A stretch of 64,000 nt of DNA from Pelecanus crispus (GCF_030463565.1 NC_134648.1:10271806-10335805), one strand, 5' to 3'; positions 23,271 to 37,400 are shown, numbered from the stretch's first letter. Notes: generated from the sequence alone by a model not told the origin. Numbers and translations are program-made.

Positions 23271-26200
23271 CCTGAGAGCGGGCAGGTGTTTCACCCAGCA
23301 GTCGTATTTCTGGGCCGAGGACGTGGAATTTCAGAGGTGCGTTAGGCTTTGGAAGTAGCATTTGTTAAAAGAAGCGGGGAAGGTGTTGTCCAAAACTTGT
23401 CTTTTAGCAGTTTGTCCTCGGACCGCATATGAAATAAGGGAACCAGGTATTGAGGATGGAAGGATGTGGGTGAGGGAAAACTTCATCTTCAGCGTGCTTG
23501 CTCATGGATAGCTACTGCTCAGCGTATCTGTTGTTAAGGATTATAGGGTGGGTTTTGGGGTGGGTGGGTTTATTTGGTTGTTTTCTTTTCCCCCATGAAG
23601 CCCTTCCATCCTTTATTTGGATTTGGGGATGAGACCTGTCATTAACACTGGCTCATTGCTATGTCATGGCAAAGCATTCTGTTAGCTTTAGCTATGTTTC
23701 CATTAAACACGACAGCCCCCCTTGCAGCCCTAGGCAGCTCTCAGGGGTATTGCTGATTACTTTTGTGGAGATCGAAACAGGCCAAAAAGACCCTCTCAGG
23801 CTTCCAGCAGGAGGACTTCTGGGATGGATTTGAGGGGGTTTGAGGTGTTGTGGACAACCCTAATAAGGGAGGCGCCATACTAGTGCTGTTGGTAGAGGAT
23901 TGATGATTGCAGGGCCTGCGGAGGTTAGTTACGATCAGTAAATTCACTTAAAGTGAGGTGAAAAGCCCACTGCAGTAGTAATGTAGGCTTGAGCAGACTT
24001 TAGCAATACACAGCCCCTAAGGGGCTGCTGTGTGCTGTGGAGTAAATTCCATTTTTAAAGCTTTCCCTTGAATAAAATGAGACGTTTGGTATTACCTATT
24101 TCTAGAAGTGGGCTTCTGTGTACTTACGTGTAGTGCTCTGTGGTGGGAGCCAGTACTGACGTGAATGGTTTTTTGAAATTTAGCAGATCTACAGACATTA
24201 GCTGTCACAAGAGTGACCGTCAATGCCCTGAAACGTGGTAGGAGCAGAGAGACAGTGCAGGAGTCATTCAGTATTTTATTTTCATGTGCACTGTTTAGGG
24301 AATGTGCTCTGATTCAGAGTCAAAACTGATAGCAGTATATGCAGTGTGCTTACATTTTAAAAATACCGGTACTAGTATAATACCAGTACAGGCTGCATAT
24401 TTTCTGAATGGAACACACATATTTGAAATGGGCACTGATCAGATGAGAAGTCTGATAGTAAGATCTCCACCCACTCCCCCAGTTCTTAGTGAATTAGACA
24501 AGAACCACCAGTACACCAGTATAGCTGATTCTATGTGACAAAGTGAGGAGTGAGTTTAAGCATTAAGTGGACACAGTGCCTGTAAGTGTCTCTTTTTTCC
24601 CCCTGCCACGATAATTTGGGAATGTATAGTAAAAGTCAATAACCCTTCCTTAGCTAGGTCTTTGTGGGTTGCTTTTGAAATCAAAACAGTGCTCATGCAG
24701 AATTTGCAGGGACCTCTACTTTTGAAACCAGCAGAAGGCCCAGTGCTTCCACTTGTCTTTCCTAAAACAAGTTTCTGTTTATCTGTGAACATGCAAAATG
24801 AACTGATACATTGCTATTTTAGTTTAATACAATTAAATCTGTCTTTGCTTATGCTCTAATTTAGCTTCTCTGTTATTGATACAATTCACTTTGTCATTGG
24901 GGTAATATTGGCATACTTTTTAATTGGTAACACTTTGAATAACTGGATTTGGACTTTTTTTTTTCTCTGAGCCTTTTCTATCACCACAGTAGAGTAACTA
25001 CTGTCTTGCTGTTGCACTGTCTAGCACGCCCTTGCTTCCCCACCTCTTAAGTATTAAAGAAGATTAGGTAAAATTATTATTTCATATTTAGTAGGGAAAA
25101 CCAAATTGTAAGTATATCAAGGTGTGTGTAAGTATATATGTGGGTGGAAAAGAAGGGGTACTAGAAAACCAGTAAGGTTCTTATGACTTTAAAGCCCAAT
25201 TGTAAATGTGTATGGTGTATTCCTTATATAGGGGGTGATAAGGAAAAGCATCTGCTTTCAGAAGAATTGAGAAAAAAGAATTAAAAAGAATTCTTTCAGA
25301 AGAACTGAGAAATAGAAAACGATTAGATCTTTAGTAAAATAACTTGTTTTATGAAATAGCTCTTATGGCTGACATATTTTAGTGAAGTGTCATGAAATGT
25401 GGATATTCATTAACACGTGTATATTCTGACGTTTTAGTCATTTATTACAACAGCAGTGATAGGATGCCAAGAGGTGTCAAGGTCAGTCTTGGCCCTGATC
25501 CACTGTGGCAATTCTAAGTTTCTGAAGATCGATCTTAGTGAAAAGAGAAAGGTAACTCGGAACACAGAGAATGGATATTTTCAGCTGAAAGGGGCAAAAT
25601 GGAAAAAAATGTGCTGAAAGGTAAGAAGAAGGTACCTGCATTCATTAAAGAGGAAAATTTTTGGAGGAGAGAGCATAATACAAGTGTTGTAATTTCACAC
25701 TTTTTCTAGCATTTTTCTTTCATCATTTGCTATCAGTCAATTATACAATTTATACACATTTCTGTTTTCCTAAAACGTGTGCACTAGTGAATCACAGTGA
25801 TACATGGTTTTATATGCTAGATGATAAAATCATGAACCTAAAGGTTCCTTTTTTGAATCCTTACAGCAAAAAAAGTGTGCGATGCTAATGCTGAAGCAGT
25901 GGGACGTGTTGCCGTTAGGTGCCATCTGGTGGAGTTTTTACAGCATGTTACAAGCGCTGCTTTTTCTTTCTGATTGCATTAGTCTTGCAGATGAGTATGT
26001 GCTGAGCATAGACAAGGTTGCTGCAAGAATCAGAAGTCAGAGATACAGAGAATAGATAAAGATGATGACTGTGAGTGTAAAGGCTGCAGCAGGGAGAGTT
26101 AGTCAGATTATAATGCACATCTTTATAGTATGGGTTTCGGAGACTTCCAGTTTTCATAACTCTTAAAATTTTCTCCTTCATTTAATGTATAATTAGTGAT

Positions 26201-28450
26201 AGCCTCTTTACTGTGAAGCAAATAATGTTCTTGGTAATGATATTTTGAAATGAAGATGATGACATTCCAGAGTTACAGTCTAACCTTTTTTGAGGGGAGT
26301 GCTGTCAAGATATTTTAGGGTTTATTTTTGTAGTTGTACAAGCATCTGCAGGTGATGCATTGCTATTAATAGAACGCCAAAGATTATATTAAATAGCAAA
26401 AGGGTTGATGTAAATTTTGGAGTAGAATAGTCACTATATACATTGTTAGACATCTTCAGGACCTAAGAGGCAGTTATATGAGTTACAGTAGGACTTGTCC
26501 CATGGGAGAAAGTACTGTAATTTTGCTTAACCAAAGACTTCAGAAGCATGTTGTTTTCTACTTCGGCCTCAGGAATAAGGTCCTTTTCACATGTCCACAC
26601 AGGTCCTACCTAAAGCACGAGCTAGTGCATGATAAAGCAGGATTGCGTTTTGGATGCTGCTCCTGCGAGCACGTGAGACATCGGGGAAGAGGCAAGGAAG
26701 GGAGAGGAAATACTTCTGTCTACGTGCCAGGAAGGCTAATTGTGCAAGGTGGAGAAAGGATGTCATGCTGTGAGACATGAGAACAACTCTGCCTTTAAGA
26801 AAGATACGCTCATTTGCCATATTTATACAGTGTTACACACCAGTCAGACATGTGCCTTCATCTTTGGCATTCAAAATTTGTTTCCAAAGTTGGGATCCTT
26901 TAGTGCTGGGTTCTGCAAATGAATACATCATGTAGACAGAATTTTTGTGTAGGTAAGCTGACCATAAATGATATAAAGATCAGAGTTTTGAGACAAAAAA
27001 TGTATATGTACGTGCTTTGTAGGCCAGCAATTGCAGTATGGATAATAACTATACAGATTTGATCCCATGGAGGGAGTAATATATGTACACTTGGTAGTGT
27101 GTAATAATTTGATAAATTTAGCACATTCTTCTCTGTGTATTTAAGTGGTGATATTTGAAGTGCTTGTGAAAATGTTAATTTTGGAAAAGCAAGTCTTTCA
27201 GTTATCTAGCCAACAAAGACAGTAGTGACAGTATTCCAGCTACCATGCCTCTACAGTACTTAAAAATCTTTTTGAAAGGCTCTTCTGTTGAGAGAAGTTA
27301 AGGATAGTCCATTAAAGTTATGAAGTCTGAGGGCAGCTAAAATATTCTCATGTTAGTGGCAGCAGGCAATGCAGTCTGCAGTGTCAGTGACAGTATTAAC
27401 GTTTAAAATGGCGGGAATGGTAAACTGTGCTGTTAACTGCTTGTGTCACCATCGAAGCTGTATAGACTTTTTATTTTGCGTTTTGTGTGCATATTCATTC
27501 ATACTTACATTCAATGATACCTCAGAGAGTGTCTTCCGTTGGCTTGATATTTACAGGTTGAAAAGTTACAGCTGCTGGCAAGGTATGCGGTTTAAATACT
27601 GATGCTCAGAAGCTGTTGAGTGTGCATGTGTGTGAATTCATGTTTTCACACAGATTGCTCTAAGAATCTGTAAAAGCTACAAAAGCTACAGCTCTTCCAC
27701 TTTTGCAATGAATTTTGTATGGCATTTAAAAAAACAAAAGCAGATTTTCATCACTGAGATGATACCCTGAAAAGTTATGTCAAAAGGTTGGATTTAACAT
27801 CTAATGTATTATTTAAAATACTAATAAATCACATTTTTTGCACCCAGTTGAGAGTTGTGCTGGTCTCCCAGCATGGATATTCTGCCATCTCTTCTTTTTA
27901 GTTTAGCTTTTTAGTTTAGTTGTCTTTTTTTCCTGCTCTGTTTAGTTCATTTCATTATGTTGGTGTTCCTGGCTGGTCCAATAATGTATTTTATATCAAA
28001 TTCCCACTTTCAGTACCCAAATCCCCAGCCTTTATTGCCCATCATTTAGATTCTCCAGCAAAAAAGACTAGATTTTCTCCTTTCTAGGGGAAAATTTTCT
28101 AAAAATCTATACAGGAACTGCTGTGCTGTACTTCAGACACATGGGTTTGCAAGCAGTGAGCTGTGACACTTCTGCTCCCCTTGTTCATTTCTGCTCCTTA
28201 TGCATGTTGTCTCTCACATTTGTGCCTTTTGTCATGCTGTTTCTTAATGATAAGTAGGAAAGTCCTACTATGTTTGTGAACTATTGTACTGCATCTAATT
28301 TATCACTTGTTTCTGTTTCTTTATGTTTGGAGTCCCTTCCAGAAGGCCTCTCTTCTCTGTATTTGAAAAGATGTTGGTGCTGTTCAACCAGTCGTGATTT
28401 AGACATGTGACTACTACCACATTATATTAATATAAATTGTAATAAATGAA
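23271..28450. other. Upstream flank of C11orf91, no gene recognised
   Basis: About 5 kb without a supportable exon. It contains a partial tandem duplication at 25255-25319 and otherwise unique sequence. Possible non-coding exons of a transcript starting in the CpG island cannot be judged by eye. Short frames such as 24302-24538 and 26478-26780 show no domain. Confidence 0.5.
25255..25319. repeat. Short direct tandem duplication
   Basis: A 38-base purine-rich unit starting CTTTCAGAAGAATTGAGAAA is followed directly by a partial second copy starting CTTTCAGAAGAACTGAGAAA at 25293. It looks like a local slippage or duplication event. Confidence 0.75.
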
Positions 28451-29593
28451 ATAAATGCATTGGGTTTATGTGACAAGATTTTGGTAGCAGCGGGGCTACA
28501 GGGGTGGCTTCTGTGAGAAGATGCCAGAAGCTTCCCCCATGTTGGACAGAGCAAGTTCCAGACGGCTCCAAGACGGACCTGCTGCTGGCCAAGGCTGAGC
28601 CAAACAGTGGCACTGGTAGTGCCTCCATGATAGGACATTTAAGAAGGGGTAAAAACTGCTGTGCCACAGCAGCTGGGAGAGGAGTGAATATGTGAGAGGA
28701 AGGGCTCTGCAGCCGGACAGGTGAGTGCAGGAGGAGGGCAGGAGGTGCTCCAGGCACGGAGCAGAGATTCCCCTGCAGCCCCTGGTGCAGCCCCTGCTGA
28801 GGCAGCTGTGCCCCTGCAGCCATGCAGGCCCCCGGGGGAGCAGAGATCCCCCTGCCCCTGGGGAGGAGCCCACGCCGGAGCAGGGGGATGTGCCCCAAGG
28901 AGGCTGGGAGCCCGGGGGAAGCCCGCGCTGGAGCAGGCTCCTGGCAGGGCCTGTGGAGCCGTGGGGAGAGAGGAGCCCAGGCTGGAGCAGGTTTGCTGGC
29001 AGGAGCTGTGACCCCGCGGGGGACCCACGCTGGAGCAGGCTGCTCCTGAAGGGCTGCACCCCGTGGAGGGGACCCACGCTGGAGCAGTTGGGGAAGAGCT
29101 GCAGCCCGTGGGAAGGAGCCACGCTGGAGCAGTGCCTGGAGGACTGTCTGCCGTGGGAGGGACCCCACGCTGGAGCAGGGGCAGAGGGTGAGGAGTCCTG
29201 CCCTGAGGAGGAAGGAGCGGCAGAGACAGCGTGGGATGAGCTGACCCCGACCCCCATGCCCCGTCCCCCTGCACTGCTCCGGGGAAGCAGGCAGAGAAAA
29301 TAGGGAGTGAAGTTGAGCCTGGGAAGAAGGGAGGGGTGGGGGGAAGGTGTTTCAAGATTTGGTTTTATTTCTTGTTATCCCACTCTGCTTTAGATGGGCA
29401 ATAAATTAAATTAATTTCCTTGAGTCAAGTCTGTTTTGCCTGTGATGGTAATTGCTAAGTAATCTCCTTGTCCTCATCGCAACCCACAAGCCTTTTGTCG
29501 TACTTTCTCTCCCCTGTCCTGTTGAGGAGGGGGACTGATAGGACAGCTTAGTGGGCACCTGGCAGCCAGCCAAGGTCAACCCAGCACAATAAA
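28451..29593 (+). mobile_element. Solo LTR of an endogenous retrovirus (ERVL-like), with 5-bp target duplication
   Basis: A 1133-bp element at 28456-29588 begins TG (TGCATTGGGTTTATG) and ends CA (CAACCCAGCACA). The direct repeat ATAAA flanks it at 28451-28455 and 29589-29593. The body is GC-rich with a ladder of seven GCTGGAGCAG-centred repeats (28869-29178). It then has GAGTGAAGTTGAGCC, a G-rich run, and AATAAA at 29400-29405, which sets the + orientation. The end block GGGCACCTGGCAGCCAGCC is one I recall from common bird LTRs. No gag, pol or env sequence lies next to it, so this is a single LTR left by recombination. The 5-bp duplication fits ERVL/class III or other 5-bp families, and the family name is tentative. 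Long open frames on both strands inside it are low-stop artefacts of the repeats. Confidence 0.88.
28869..29178 (+). repeat. Sevenfold imperfect repeat within the LTR
   Basis: The 15-base core CCCACGCTGGAGCAG (with small changes) recurs at 28869, 28922, 28976, 29024, 29073, 29118 and 29164. The steps are 53, 54, 48, 49, 45 and 46 bases. Each unit also tends to carry a CCCCGTGGGAGGGA-type block. The spacing shortens towards the 3' end, which suggests step-wise expansion within the ancestral LTR. Confidence 0.9.
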
Positions 29594-32500
29594 TTAATCT
29601 ATATTATTTGCTATTAGTAAAATAGAATTATTTTTACTGAGTTCATACTGGTTTCAGTTTATAATCTGTAGGATTTATTAGTGAAACTGATTTCAAAAGT
29701 ATGCCACTCCCTTCCCTGATGCGTGTGTCCGGTCTGCTAGATTTGTCATATTGCAACAATACAAACAAATATGCAGAGACTATTTATAAAGTCTCAAAGC
29801 ACTATGCCAGAAAACTTAAAATTATCAGTGAGCAACTAATTAACAACTCTACAACTTGAAAGAAGTGCTAATTAAAAAGTTTTTAAGAGATGAGTTTTCT
29901 ATTGAAATACAAAATTAGCCAGAGACCTAGTGCCTGAAATAGAAATTTGGACTGATTAGCAGAAGCGCAAAAAGCACTAGCTGTGTAAGAAATGAATTTT
30001 TAATTTTCTCTTCAGGTAAGTCTGCCAATCTTTAAGATCAGAAGAAGATACACTTTTTTGGATAGAAAGTATGTATCAAACTATTTTTCAGTGTTGGTGT
30101 TTCAGTTATATACGTGTTTACAGTGTGTTCAGTCACAGAAGTTGGAAATTTTGGCAGAGACACCATGACTCTCTGCATCTCTCTGATGATTTCTGTGCTA
30201 CTGAGTTCAAAGCGCCTGCCTTATTCCAAGAACACAAAATGAGGTAAGAAACAACAAGGTAGAAGTCGTCTGGAACACTTCTGAGTTGCTTGTTTAAAGG
30301 CATCCAAGTCTGGTAACTGGGGGAGCTTTGTATGTTTTGAGGTTTTTCTCCTCTTTGCCATTATGTCCTGTTCTTCTATGGAATGTCGGGAATGGGAATC
30401 CAGTGGCTTCAGAAGTGCTTCAGATGCTACATTTTTAGAAGACAAACTGGTGAAGGGTGCATAAATGGAATAAAAGTATTAAAAACTGAGCTACCTGCAG
30501 ACTTTCTGAAAGGATCTTTTGAAGTTGCCTGTTTTTATGCATTGCGCCGTGTATATGAGTATGTGTAGGGTGATGGAGGAGGAATGAGATTTTGAGAGAG
30601 CAGAGTAATGTCTGCATGTTAGTTCAGCAGATAAGTACTTTGATTAGCTGTGTTTGTGTCTGAGTTAATGATGGGTGCTTTTTCTTTAAACATGAATCTT
30701 TGTCAAACCTTGCTTCTTGCCACCAAATATATCTCTAGGATGACCTCATTTTTGAAATGTTATTTTTGATAGTCTGTCTCTTTTCTGGAAATAGTATTGT
30801 TTTAGGAGTATACTTGGCAATCTAAAGGAAGTAATGAGACCTCCTGTGGAGTGGGAAAGCTGAATTCCACTGAGCATTACACTAGAGATCTGGGTTCGGT
30901 GCTACCTTAGACATACATGAAATGAGTCATCACAGCAGATAAGGTTGAACAGAAAAGGCACAGGTCACCACATAAAAAATTAAAGAGAGCCCAATTGATG
31001 ACAGCTTTGAAATAATAGAACTCGTGAATAATCCTGAAGGCAGTCTTGCACCTTGCTCCTGCCTGTTCGTATGCCGTACTCCAAATACCTTTTAAAATTC
31101 CTATTGCAGAACCATTTAATCTCAGCTCAATAAACACTAATAGGTTTGACAATAATAAAGTTTATTTAATAGTACTGGAACAGGTTGCATATTTTGTTTT
31201 TTCCTGTTGTGAAATGAAAGAGGTTGGAAGAGACTCTACATGTTACTCAAATATTTTTCTTTGTGTGTTGGAAGTTGACACTGTCATAAGTCCGTGCATT
31301 TTCAGATGATGATGTAGTCTATAGATCTCAAAATTTATTTGGGAGGTTTTATGCAAAGCTTCTAAAATTCAGATGGATTTTACTGTGAATATGCATATGC
31401 TCATAACTTAATTCAAATAGGCATTAACAGAAAAAGCCTTTGTATGGATCTGTAAGATTTGTTCTTTATTAGTTTACACTATATTTAGGGGCTAAGCACT
31501 GTGCTAAAAACCTGTTATGTCTTTAAGGATTAGCATTATATAAGATTATATTTTCAGAACTGTGTAAATATTATTGGCATATAAAGTGAGGTTTTTATTC
31601 ATACTTGCCAATAGTTACTGTAAAAGATAGGCTCCAGTTATCCTCAGGATTAGAATTGCCACAGTTTGGAGATGTAGATGGTTTCTAATCATAGCAGCAT
31701 TGGAATGTGAGTGTACTCTGACTCACTAATAATTTTCTTCAGAGCTGCAGCCCATTCTATCAAGGAATGTGAAATCATATCAGCGAGTACAATCTTTGCT
31801 ACTTACAGTAACTACTTAGAATAATGGAGACTGGCTCATGCCAAACGTAAAAGTACAATGATTGCAGTGAAACTGTATTTTAATGGTACATTGAGTTTCA
31901 TTAAGAGGCATTTTCATCATACAGCATAGCTGATTCAGAGTAAAGGTGTCATTCAAGTATTTCAGTCCAATAAGCCTTTGCTCACCATTACTAGCGCCAT
32001 GCATTGATGAACAGAAATTATGATAAAGGTAGCATTTTCTCTGAAGCAACTTAAGGCTGAGTCTTTTAAGTGTAGAAACAAGATACGTATTTCATAAACA
32101 GGAATAGCAACTGGCATATGTTGACTGATTATTTAACTTTCCTCTTCTATTTTAAACAGCTTTAATTAGATGAATCTTAAACAGATTTACAGTTAGGCCA
32201 TTATTTTTCTCAGGAAAAATCATGACCTTATGTTTTAGCCATGTCAGGCTTTTGGGATGATCATGGTCTGTCGTTGAACTGCTTTCTCTTTTTTCTTTGC
32301 AAGATCCATCAGTTTAAGTATTTGGAAGACTTATGGACTATATCGCTAGTATATCATGGTTTAAGTGGATTCTGTGCAGTTCCATCTTCAGCTGCTGTGG
32401 CCTCATTCCCTCTACCAGAAGATAACTTTACGGCTAGCTGGTTGCCACAGCAGTGCTTTTGGCAGTTCTTTCTGTATATTTCCGTCTGTAGTTTATCATG

Positions 32501-34225
32501 AAAAAACAAATGATCCAGCAGAGAGGTTAACCCTGTGTATAAGGAATCTGGAGGAGAAAACAGAATACACTAAGTCAATAACAAAATAACTTTTTTTTTT
32601 TTTTAAAGAGTGCCCATCCACCATCATGTCAAGCCAATTCTGATTAATAAACATAAGAGTTTGAAAAGACCACCAAGTACCGCTGTCTGTAAGAGCAGAT
32701 GTAAGATGACCTTAATCATTAGTTCCCTGAGAACCACCTACATACTTGATTGAAGCTTCAGTCTCTCAGCAGTGGGCAGATTGTAATCCACGCATTTAAA
32801 GTTAGCGCGTTTCAGACAATACCTGTGCCTCTAGGCATCGACACACTCAAAAACACAGATTATGTGAAGTGATGAGTATTCCTCTCAGAAATACTAATTC
32901 TGGTGGATAGCCTGTTGTCATGTAAAATGATCACTTCGGACAAACAACTTTAAGATAAGCCTGGTTCCTGTAGTTATGATGATGATGTGGATCATGGTGG
33001 ACAGAAAGAACTGGAGTAAAGCTACGGAAATCAATAGAGTAGAGCCAATGAGGAGTTAAAGCATATCGTAACCTGGGAGAGAGATGACGCGAAGTACGAC
33101 TGGCGTTTTTAGGATAAGAAGACTGAATTAGAAAGGAAGCCTAGAAGGAAACTTGCAGTTATATCATAGAAGTGATTTTTTTATTATGTAGCTGAAACTA
33201 TTAAAAGAATTTGAAAACAGTTTAAAGCTCGTAAGCGGAAATGATCAGGGATTTTTTTTTTGCCCTTGCTTTAACTTTGGTTAAAATATATTTTCCCTGA
33301 AGCATTAATACTCTTTCTAGGGCTTCTTACTGTTTAGGCAGGTCTGTTACTGTCCATTTTCCACTGCCTCTTGGAAAATTGTTTTCCCATCTCTTCAGCT
33401 AACTCATTTGAACAATAGTTCAATGCCCTAATGAAAAAAAAGATGAGCTTTCAATTAATTCTGGGGCACCTCTGCTGTTTTCTTACTTTAAGGGCTAAAG
33501 TGTAGCATGAATGCAAAAAGGGCATCTAATACAAGCACATGTTTTGGGGGTAGAGGGAGGGCAAATACAGTGAAGACTTGCTGGCTATTGCCACCTGGTC
33601 ACAAAAAGATCACAGGAGGCAATTGTCTTTGAAAATGACCTGGATGAAGAAATAAGAGGGGGAAAGGCACAAGGAGGAGGGCCATGTGAATAGGTGTACT
33701 GTTAGCAGCATAAGATACCCCTCCAGAGTGTTGTTTTTTAAAAATAAGGTGTTATGTGCAATCTGGTGTATTCCAGAAAAAAATGGAAAGTCTGGTCACA
33801 AGTGTTTTCCTAAGACCCAAGGATAAATCCTGGAGAGGGAACAGCATGGCTGTTGCTTACAGATACTTTCTCCCATCTTACAGCAGGGTGGTGGAACAAT
33901 GGGCTCCTTCTGGAGGGCTCCTTCCTGAGCAGGGCTGAAAGAAAGTGCTTCATAGGTGGGAAAAGAAGGCTGGAAAATTTAAAAGGTAGGTGGACTAAAA
34001 TACGAGTCAGCTGCATTGCACTAGCAATGGCTAATTCTGTGCCTCTCTGTTTCTTTGAAATGTCCTCTGCTGGACAGTCATAAACGTTTTGACACCTGTG
34101 GCACATTTTCCTCCTTGGCTCTTGACAAAGTTCAAAATAGGAATACTAAAACATTTGGCTAAAAGGAGAGTCGCGTGGTGTCGGCGATCTGTATACCTAT
34201 TGTCTGGCTTGTGCTGGAGCTACTT
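29594..34225. other. Gene-poor AT-rich sequence
   Basis: No exon, RNA gene or clear repeat was recognised apart from simple runs (for example poly-T at 32589-32605). Reading frames such as 33810-34106 on the - strand and 33853-34083 on the + strand overlap each other and show no domain. Confidence 0.5.
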
Positions 34226-34474
34226 CAGATTGGATATTTGGAAAAATTTCTTCATGGACAGGGTAGTCAAGCATTGGAACAGGCTGCCCAGAGAGGTGGT
34301 GGAGTCACCATCCCTGGAAGCGTTCAAAAAATGGGTAGACGTGGCACTTTGGGGCACGGTTTAGTCTAGTCTACCCTTAATTGGTTTAGTGTGGACTTGG
34401 TAATGTTAGGTTAATTGTTGGACTGGATGATCTTAAAGGTCTTTTCCAACCTAAACAAATCTATGATTCTATAA
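34226..34474 (+). repeat. CR1 LINE 3' end, second subfamily
   Basis: A 5'-truncated CR1 starting near the TTCTTCATGGACAGGGTAGT block. It runs through TGGAACAGGCTGCCCAGAGA and the TTGGACTGGATGATCTTAAA block to a CTATGATTCTATAA tail. Its 3' UTR (TTAGTGTGGACTTGGTAATG) differs from that of the copies at 18733, 42004 and 52739, so it belongs to another CR1 subfamily. Confidence 0.92.
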
Positions 34475-37400
34475 GCTAAACCAAACCAAGCTAACAAGGC
34501 TGTGGCCAAGTGTCATTTTAAGACATTGGCTAAGGAGGTTTTTTCTTTATAGTCCACATGAAAGTTGTCTAAAAATAATCTTTGGCCCGATTACAGCGAA
34601 ATAGCTTCAGTATTGGAAGAAGACCGGCTGGCTCATCTCACTGGTGCTGCGCTAATGATCGTACTTCCCCTGGCTTCACTGCCATTGCTGTGGAGGACAT
34701 TAGTTAAGGTATCATCAAACTTGATCGTTTGCTATTAACTGATACCTATCACTTAGTTATTGGATGGCATCTTGTCATTGATTTGTTAAAATTACAGGAC
34801 TCATATCTATAAAATACCTTGCACTCAGAGCATGTATTCAAATTTTAAATGAGCTGTATGATCCTTTTAGTAAATAAATGCCTCTTGTATTAAGCTGCAT
34901 CCATCCCACCAACAACATTTGTGAAGCAGTGTAATGTAGCAAATCATATCCAACATAAACAGATGAAATGCATCATAAATGAAACAGGATGCATCTGGAA
35001 AATGGTGTAATGAAAGTAAATGTATGATTTCAGCAGATTGGGTATTTCTAATTAGCCCTGAATAGTTCATTTTCATGGATAAATATATATCTGCATAATT
35101 AAATATGTAGTGCTCTCATGGTAGTTCATGATCAGTGCTCTTTCCTTTTATTGCCAGCAGATGTCTCTCTTGAATACTGCATAGCATGACAATTGATAAT
35201 CTTAACGCTGATTTAAGGTCCGTGCATAGATTGTGCAGCTGTTAAGTACCTCATTCTAGCTGGTTCCCAATTAACTGAAATTCTCTTCTGCTCTGTGCCG
35301 CAGTGTGGCTTTGCACACAGACATCTAGAAATACATTGAGTTAATGGTGTCCGAGAATGAATATGCCCAAGTGTCATATAAATGTGCTTTAGTTCCATAA
35401 AAAATAATAATGGAATGATGCACTGCAGGAAAGACAATTTGAAAAATATCTCGTTTGATTTTGGTGGTGAAGAATGTTACAAAAAAGTGAGGGCTCAGAC
35501 AAGGCTTGAATCATCTAGCAGAAAAAAACTCTTACCTAAAGCTTAGAGAAAACATCTTTGGTATAATCACGAAATTACTCAAGTGTCATTTTAGATCCTA
35601 TTCCCCAATTTGTATTCTGCACTGAAATAAGAAAGTAATCTAAGTAGGGGTGGCAAATAGGTAGTATAACCTTTTTTATTTTACTCTTGCTAATACTGAA
35701 GTAAGATTTTGAATGAGAAAGGTTTTGAATGAGAAGGTGGAATTTGAGTAAGTCCAGTGTACAGTAATGGGAAAGCATTATGGGGGCAGCTGCTGCTGTA
35801 AGGAACACACTGGTGGAATTTTTGGGGCAGGAAACTGAATGTTGATGAGATGTTGAAAAGTTGAAAGCAAGGCTTAAGTTGTCTTGTTATCAGTAGAGCG
35901 ATGGGTCAAAGATGTAATGTGGTTGAAATACCAGCTGCTGTGTTGGGTAGCAGAAATTTAGACATGCTAAAAACAAATGGGTACATACTATAGAAGTCCA
36001 CAGAGAAAGAGAGAGGAGCCACAGTGGAGGTTCACTCATTATGGAATAGAGTTTGACAAGTAAATGTGGAAATTAACTAATTAATATATGTTGCAGAATA
36101 AGTGGTCTGAAAATGAGGATTAAACCACACGTATATTCACCAGGGACTTTCTCCTTATTAGCACAGCCTGGTGCTTCAGCCTGCTTCTCAGATAAAGGTT
36201 CACAAGAAAGATAAGAAACTTCAGAAACGGAAGGGGTTATTGACTAGTGAAAATGGGATAATGGAAAGGTTCCAATTTTAACATGTGGAATGTAAATGGA
36301 GGTAGTGCGTCCAAGCAAGCGTGTGCAGCATTAGCATGCACTTAAAAATACATGTCACTGAAAGGCAAATATATTTTATACACAGGTCACTCAATAATGA
36401 TTGAGATGGGGCGGGGGAGGGCTGTGAGGGCAGAGATCAATTTGTCGAACAGTTGAGCCAAGTCATTTTCCCCACTGAATACTCTTCAGGTGCAACATGA
36501 GTGGAGCGCTAGAGTGGAGGATCTCATCTGCTACCTGACATTAGTGTTTAGTGTAGCAGGATTTTTTCTATTAAAATATACACTTCTGGAAAATCGGTTA
36601 GAAATGAAGTCTGATAGAATCCCTAAAGAAACCTGCTGTGTATTTTTAAAGTGTTTTTTAATACAAACCCTTTAGGAAACTGTGACACATCTCCAAAAAG
36701 ATAGATACTTCAGAAATGCACTGCTAGAAATAAATGCTTTTATTGTGTTTTGTATTACTTTTCAAGTTCTTTTAGTTTCTTTTATGAAAAGCTATTTCTC
36801 TTCCACTGTGAGAGTGTTTCTGTGGGAAATATGTATTTGATACCAACAGATTCCACATAGGGTTGTTTCAGGGATATGTGTAGTTTCTGAGGGCACAACT
36901 TCCATTGTAAGGAAAATGAAAGTTCTCCTTTTTTTAATGAACCACACAACGTAAGAACAAAGAGGCCCTTGATAACTTTGCAACAAGTAAAAGGGAAGAG
37001 AGTCTTATTTCCAAGCCTGTAAGCAGCAATTTTGTGAGTGTAGAATTCTAGATATGCAGAAGGAAGAAAAATACCTGGATGGCAAATTATCTTTAAAATG
37101 AATGCAAAATGGGTGTCCATTTTCCTAGCTGGCTTTGCAAATGTCAGCCATGGAGTTTTCCTTACAAATCTAATCTTTAAGAGAGGCTGCTTACGGCTGC
37201 TATCCTGCTGCATCCTGCTGCTCTGCATACTCCAGGAAACAGTGGAACATCTCTCTCTAGATTAACACAAATTAATTTGTTGGAAGCTATATTTCTGCAC
37301 AGCTGGTCAGACCTTACTCCACTTGTGTGTGTGTGCATGTGTGTTTATATATCTAGTGAATATTGCACAAAATAGTGTCTGGGTTTTGCTGCTAGGAAAG

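Noticed and set aside
22149-23361. Long open frames on both strands (about 350 codons each) in the CpG island
   Set aside because: GC-rich DNA lacks stop codons, and only the frame holding the conserved C11orf91 blocks is supported. The others give Arg/Pro/Gly/Ala-rich nonsense.
28422-29355. Open frames of about 240-250 codons on the - strand and 192 on the +
   Set aside because: They lie inside the solo LTR and reflect its GC-rich tandem repeats, with no domain.
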